The notes under the pieces were generated by a model that was given only the letters and a program-made list of their open reading frames with translations, searched no databases and was not told the DNA's origin. From Aphodosoma sp045658305 (GTDB lineage Bacteria; Bacteroidota; Bacteroidia; Bacteroidales; Paludibacteraceae), in contig JAZOUT010000112.1 of assembly GCA_045658305.1 (NCBI GenBank), positions 1-58,244 on the forward strand: a stretch of 58,244 bases of DNA, written 5' to 3'. Shown here one piece after another: positions 53,978-58,244 of the stretch (the first letter of the stretch is position 1; the number at the start of each line of letters is the position of its first letter). The position numbers and the translations under genes were made by a program.

Positions 53978-56782
53978 ATGAAAAAAGTATTATCACTCTT
54001 TGCAGCCCTCCTATTTGCTGCAGCAGGTTTGATGGCACAACAGCCACAACCTCTCCCTATCGACACAAACGTACGTATCGGTGTGCTCGACAATGGTTTG
54101 ACTTATTACATCCGTCACAACGAACAACCAAAAGAGCGTTGCGAATTCCACATCGCACAAGCCGTAGGTGCAATCCTCGAAGAAGACCACCAAAACGGTC
54201 TTGCCCACTTCCTCGAACACATGGCTTTCAACGGAACAAAAAACTTCCCTGACAAACTTCTCATCAACTATTTCGAATCTGTAGGAGTAGGCTTCGGTAG
54301 CAACATCAATGCCTATACTTCACTCGACGAAACAGTTTATCGTCTCTCTAACGTGCCTACACGTCCTGAAATCCTTGACAGCGCACTCCTCGTACTCCAC
54401 GACTGGTCATGCGCCATCTCCCTTCAAGAAAAAGAAATCGACAACGAACGTGGCGTAATCCGCGAAGAATGGCGTCAAGGCAACACAGCTCAACGCCGTA
54501 TGTGGCGCGAAGGCAACAAAGTGAAATATGCAGGCTCTCAATATGCCAAACGAGACGTAATTGGCGATACTGCCGTTATCAACAACTTCACATACCAAGC
54601 TCTCCGCGACTACTACGAACTTTGGTACGGTCCAGACCTTCAATGCGTTGTAGTTGTAGGCGATATCGATGTTGACAAAATGGAGAAAAAAATCATCGAC
54701 CTCTTCTCTCCAATCCCTGCACGTTCTAACCGTGGCGAACGTCCTCGCTATTCACTTCCTACAAATGCTGCTCCTATCGTAGCTATCTACACTGACAAAG
54801 AGGCTCAATTCACACAACTTGCTATAGAATTCCTCCACCCAACAATGCCTTTCGAATTAAGAGCTACAGACCAAGGCTACCTTATATCTGTAATCAACTC
54901 TCTTATTCGTCAAATGATTTCATATCGTATCGATGAAATCACAATGGACCCTAATGCTAACTTCATCCAAGCAATGGGTGGCTATGGCAACCAACTCGGC
55001 GAAACTGATGCTTTCGAATTCATCACAATCCCTAAAGATGGTAAAGAAAAAGCTTCTATGGCTGATATGTTCACTCAAGTTGAAAAAATCAAACGCTACG
55101 GCTTTACTGCTTCTGAATTCGAACGTGCTAAAACTGACTATCTCGCTAACGTAGAACGTGCTTACAACGAACGTTCAACTCGTAAAAGCCAAAGCTATGC
55201 TCAAGAATGCTATCGTCATTACCTCGATGGCGAACCAATCCCTGGTATCGAATTTGAATACGAATATGCTAAAGCTGTTCTTCCTCAACTTCCTGTTGCT
55301 ATCATCAACCAATTAGTTCAACAATACATCACTGACAATAATATCATTATCAGCTATATTGGTAAAGAAAATAGCGACATCGTAAGCGTACCTACAAAAG
55401 AAGAAGCTCTCGAAATCTTCAATGCTGTAAAAGCATCTGAAATCGAAGCTCCAGTAGAAGAAAACTTCGACCGCCCATTGGTTGAAACTGCTCCTACAGC
55501 TGGTTCTATCGTAAAAGAAAAATACAACAAAGCTCTCGGTACTACAGAATGGACTCTTTCTAACGGCATCAAAGTAGTTATCAAACCTACTGAATACAAA
55601 AAAGACCAAATCACAATGTCTATGCAATCAGAAGGTGGACTCAGCAAAGTTTCTATCGAAGACCTCCCTTCTGCTTCAATGGCTACATCTATCATTGCTT
55701 ACAATGGTATCGGTGAATTCTCTTACCTCGAACTCCAAAAGGCTCTTACTGGTAAAAACTTCTCTGTTCAACCTAGCATCGATGACTATCGTGAAGCTAT
55801 CTCTGCATCTACTACAGTGAAAGATTTTGAATCTATGATGCAATGTGTATATCTCTATCTCACATCGCCTCGCCAAGACGATCAAGCATACCAATCTCTC
55901 ATCTCTATGCTCGAAACTCAATTGGCTGCTCGCGACAAAAATCCTAAATCTGCATTCCAAGATAGCATTGCACAAACTATCGCTTCACACCACGCTCGCG
56001 AACTTATCGTCAACCTCGACTTCCTCAAAAAAGTTGACCAACAACGCGCTATTGCTATCTACAAAGAACGTTTTGCTAACCCTGCCGACTTCCTCGTTAC
56101 ATTCATCGGTAACATCAACCCTAACGACGAAGCTACTCGCCAACTCATCTGCACATGGCTCGGTGGTCTCAAAACTGACAAATCTCGTGAAAAATATACT
56201 GACCACGGTGTTCGCTATCCAAAAGGCAAAGTAAACAACTACTTCACTAAAGAGATGGAAACAAAAACTGCCTCTAACCGCATTGTTTACTCTGGCAAAA
56301 TGAAAGCTACTCTTGCTAATCGTCTCAATATGGCTATCATTGGCGACATCCTTGGCACTCGCTATCTCGAAAGCATCCGTGAAAAAGAAGGTGGCTCATA
56401 CGGCGTAGGTTGTGCAGGCTATGTAATGGAAGACCCAACTGAACAAGCAGTTCTTCTTATGCAATTCGACACAGACCCAGAAAAACAACAAAAACTCATC
56501 TCTATCATCCACAAAGAAGTGATGGAAATTATTGAAAATGGTCCACGTGCCGACGACCTCCAAAAAGCTAAAGAAAGCCGTCTCACTTCTCTTGCCGAAG
56601 ATATGGAAACTAACAGCTGGTGGGGCACAATCCTTAACCGCTACTACCAAGATGGAATTAACTATGCAAAAGACTATAAGAAAACTCTCGAAAAAGTCAA
56701 TGCAAAATCAATCCAAAAAACTCTCAAAGCCCTCGTAAAACAAGGCAACGTAGTAGAAGTTGTAATGCTTCCACAAGAATAA
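53978..56782 (+). CDS. Secreted M16 family zinc peptidase
   Basis: 934 residues with a signal peptide (FAALLFAAAGLMAQ). Full-length two-half pitrilysin-type protease. Inverted zinc motif His77-x-x-Glu80-His81 (HFLEHMAFNGTKNFP) with the third ligand Glu157 in the EIDNERGVIREEW stretch. The second half (GKMKATLANRLNMAIIGDIL) lacks zinc and serves as the inactive half with GGSYGVGC. Probably periplasmic and degrades peptides. It stands alone with its own promoter and terminator. Codons are richer in GCT/ACT than the neighbours, perhaps indicating high expression. Confidence 0.93.
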   Translation: MKKVLSLFAALLFAAAGLMAQQPQPLPIDTNVRIGVLDNGLTYYIRHNEQPKERCEFHIAQAVGAILEEDHQNGLAHFLEHMAFNGTKNFPDKLLINYFESVGVGFGSNINAYTSLDETVYRLSNVPTRPEILDSALLVLHDWSCAISLQEKEIDNERGVIREEWRQGNTAQRRMWREGNKVKYAGSQYAKRDVIGDTAVINNFTYQALRDYYELWYGPDLQCVVVVGDIDVDKMEKKIIDLFSPIPARSNRGERPRYSLPTNAAPIVAIYTDKEAQFTQLAIEFLHPTMPFELRATDQGYLISVINSLIRQMISYRIDEITMDPNANFIQAMGGYGNQLGETDAFEFITIPKDGKEKASMADMFTQVEKIKRYGFTASEFERAKTDYLANVERAYNERSTRKSQSYAQECYRHYLDGEPIPGIEFEYEYAKAVLPQLPVAIINQLVQQYITDNNIIISYIGKENSDIVSVPTKEEALEIFNAVKASEIEAPVEENFDRPLVETAPTAGSIVKEKYNKALGTTEWTLSNGIKVVIKPTEYKKDQITMSMQSEGGLSKVSIEDLPSASMATSIIAYNGIGEFSYLELQKALTGKNFSVQPSIDDYREAISASTTVKDFESMMQCVYLYLTSPRQDDQAYQSLISMLETQLAARDKNPKSAFQDSIAQTIASHHARELIVNLDFLKKVDQQRAIAIYKERFANPADFLVTFIGNINPNDEATRQLICTWLGGLKTDKSREKYTDHGVRYPKGKVNNYFTKEMETKTASNRIVYSGKMKATLANRLNMAIIGDILGTRYLESIREKEGGSYGVGCAGYVMEDPTEQAVLLMQFDTDPEKQQKLISIIHKEVMEIIENGPRADDLQKAKESRLTSLAEDMETNSWWGTILNRYYQDGINYAKDYKKTLEKVNAKSIQKTLKALVKQGNVVEVVMLPQE

Positions 56783-56806
56783 TGACAACAGTCAACAGAC
56801 AAAAAT

Positions 56807-56840
56807 AGCCCGAATTTTTCAATTCGGGCTGTTTTATTTT
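56807..56840. terminator. Terminator between the M16 peptidase and oxidoreductase genes
   Basis: 9-bp stem AGCCCGAAT/ATTCGGGCT (56807-56815 with 56822-56830) followed by a T-rich tail. Confidence 0.85.
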
Positions 56841-56865
56841 TTATGTACCTTGCCTTAAAAATGCA

Positions 56866-57831
56866 TCACCACCCAAACGGATGCTTTGCCAATGGCAATG
56901 CTGCCAATGGGTGATAATCTCCTTTAAGACCTATCGGTTCGGCATTACGGATGTCATATACGGTGTTAATTGCCATGCGCGCATCCTCGATACCAAATCC
57001 ACCTCCACGGAGTATATCACGATAACTCTCAGTGTGCAATTCGGTGAACCCTTCGCTAAACTCAAACTCCTCACCGTCGATATTTATTGTGCGGAACGTA
57101 CGCTTCTCTCCTTGCACTGCATTCTCTGGCAAATTGTCGGCATTGATGCTGAGGAAATAACGTACTCGTGCCTTCTCCAACTCAAGGTATCCAGCCACAC
57201 GATCATGCGACGACACATGCACCACGTTGCGTGTCACCTTACCAAACACCCATTGCAACATATCATAGAAATGCACACCTATATTAGTTGCCACACCTCC
57301 ACTCTTATGCACATCTCCTTTCCAACTGGTATAATACCAATTACCACGCGAAGTAATATAGGTCAAATCTACGTCATAAATCTTATCCTTCGGACCTGCC
57401 TCAATCTTCGCTTTCAAATCGCGAATCGACTGATGCAAACGCAACTGCAAAATAGTATACACCCTCTTACCTGTCTCACGCTCCACCTCTTGCAATGCAT
57501 CTACATTCCATGGGTTCAACACCAATGGTTTTTCGCAAATCACATCCGCTCCAAGGCGCAACCCATAACGCATGTGAGCATCATGCAAATAGTTAGGCGT
57601 GCATATACTCACATAGTCAATCGCATTGCCTGTACGATGCAATTTAGTGCAATGGCGGTCAAACAACTCCTGCTCAGTAAAGAATGCCGCATCAGGGAAA
57701 TATGAATCCATAATTCCCACACTATCAAACTTATCGTACGCAGCAACCAACTGATTGCCCGTATCTTTAATAGCTCTCAAATGTCGTGGCGCAATATACC
57801 CCGCCACCCCAATCAATGCAAAATTTTTCAT
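56866..57831 (-). CDS. Gfo/Idh/MocA family oxidoreductase, WbpB/WlbA-like
   Basis: 321 residues. N-terminal Rossmann fold (FALIGVAGYIAPRHLRAIKD) and the family motif EKP in DVICEKPLVLNPW, then the alpha/beta dimerisation domain. The wording PRHLRAIKDTGNQLVAAYDK and YVSICTPNYLHDAHMRYGLR is close to UDP-N-acetylglucosaminuronate 3-dehydrogenases (WbpB/WlbA) of polysaccharide synthesis, so a sugar-nucleotide substrate with NAD is likely. Partner genes for that pathway are not in the window. Confidence 0.88.
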   Translation of the reverse strand: MKNFALIGVAGYIAPRHLRAIKDTGNQLVAAYDKFDSVGIMDSYFPDAAFFTEQELFDRHCTKLHRTGNAIDYVSICTPNYLHDAHMRYGLRLGADVICEKPLVLNPWNVDALQEVERETGKRVYTILQLRLHQSIRDLKAKIEAGPKDKIYDVDLTYITSRGNWYYTSWKGDVHKSGGVATNIGVHFYDMLQWVFGKVTRNVVHVSSHDRVAGYLELEKARVRYFLSINADNLPENAVQGEKRTFRTINIDGEEFEFSEGFTELHTESYRDILRGGGFGIEDARMAINTVYDIRNAEPIGLKGDYHPLAALPLAKHPFGW

Positions 57832-58244
57832 AATAATATTATAATGTCTACGGTCAACAGTCGACCATTCGGATTTAATTTTTATTTTTGTTTCTCACAG
57901 AACTCACGGAATTACGCTTCGCGTAACTAAATAGTCACTAAAGGGGGACACTCTTTAGTTGCGTAATGTAATCCGACCATAGGGAGGTTACCTGCAAAGG
58001 AACTAAAGTCCAATAATGGCATCGGAGATGCCACACAAAGTAGTAACCGCGGGTAATCCGACCGTCGGGAGGTTACCTGCGGATAACGCATCATACCAAC
58101 CTCCCGACCCCAAAGGGTAGGGTGCTCAAAATATAGGTCAAAAAAAAGAGCCAGTAGATAATGCTTTAATTCGTTTGCAAACTAGATTTTGAGGTAAATT
58201 ATTTTTTGACCATTCATTTAATTGTTTCTTTTTTATATTTTCGA
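57832..58244. other. Gene-free repeat region at the window end
   Basis: No convincing gene in 413 bases. It contains a direct repeat (57968-57995 and 58053-58080), an 11-bp inverted repeat GTCGGGAGGTT/AACCTCCCGAC (58064-58074 with 58098-58108) and an imperfect inverted pair around ACTAAA (57915-57966). The last 100 bases are AT-rich with nothing recognised. Confidence 0.75.
57968..58080 (+). repeat. 85-bp period direct repeat, two copies of 28 bp
   Basis: GTAATCCGACC, two variable bases in three, then GGGAGGTTACCTGC, at 57968-57995 and 58053-58080 (about 26 of 28 identical). Copy 2 is self-complementary around CCGACCGTCGG. Confidence 0.8.

Overview
The window reads as chromosomal DNA of a Bacteroidota bacterium, most likely order Bacteroidales. 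The evidence is type IX secretion (T9SS) sorting domains on several large surface proteins, a porQ-cmk pair, promoters of the Bacteroidota form (-33 TTTG, about 20 bp, -7 TAnnTTTG), little Shine-Dalgarno signal, and AT-rich intergenic DNA. I cannot name a genus. No rRNA, CRISPR array, transposase or phage gene was seen.

Layout. 1-180: the end of one tRNA-Asn gene, a complete second copy and a terminator. 213-4112: dCMP deaminase, a C-terminal processing protease, a Na+/Ca2+ exchanger-family protein and a patatin-like lipase on the plus strand. 4135-8161 (minus): a compact seven-gene operon for a radical-SAM-modified cysteine-repeat peptide. It holds a precursor with a twin-arginine signal and 13 cysteines spaced every four residues, a small ferredoxin-fold-like protein, a radical SAM/SPASM maturase, a second SPASM-like partner without the radical SAM cysteines, a small partner protein, then TatA and TatC. 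This is the most interesting system here: modification and Tat export appear to be encoded as one unit. 8463-8797: a well-delimited candidate structured RNA with its own promoter and terminator. 8888-25209 (minus): a barrel-like outer-membrane protein gene followed by three T9SS surface proteins of 1027, 1076 and 2882 residues, apparently one operon. 25560-28820: a divergent T9SS-type secreted protein.

28914-44806 is mostly housekeeping: CPBP protease, phosphatidylserine decarboxylase, CdsA, FtsH and RsfS; a VTT membrane protein; sufB coupled to pnuC; dnaG; 5-formyl-THF cyclo-ligase, porQ and cmk; yidD, rnpA and hemD; two small membrane proteins. 44824-51141 (minus) carries cinA, a RelA/SpoT protein whose hydrolase motif is degenerate, an M6-type metalloprotease and an AI-2E family transporter. 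51441-53746 is an efflux adaptor and TolC-like protein with no pump between them. 53978-56782 is an M16 peptidase and 56866-57831 a sugar-nucleotide-type oxidoreductase. The last 400 bases are repeats without a gene.

A second theme is short repeats. Heptanucleotide-periodic arrays of several unrelated sequences occur at more than 15 places. Several lie inside genes (dnaG, cinA, the M6 protease, the AI-2E transporter) and others form protein ends. There are also 11-bp periodic AT-rich arrays with matching ends at two loci, a three-copy element of about 110 bp bounded by ACACA/TGTGT palindromes, a 175-bp element with terminal inverted repeats, and a GC-rich hairpin element that is intergenic in one copy and inside dnaG in the other.
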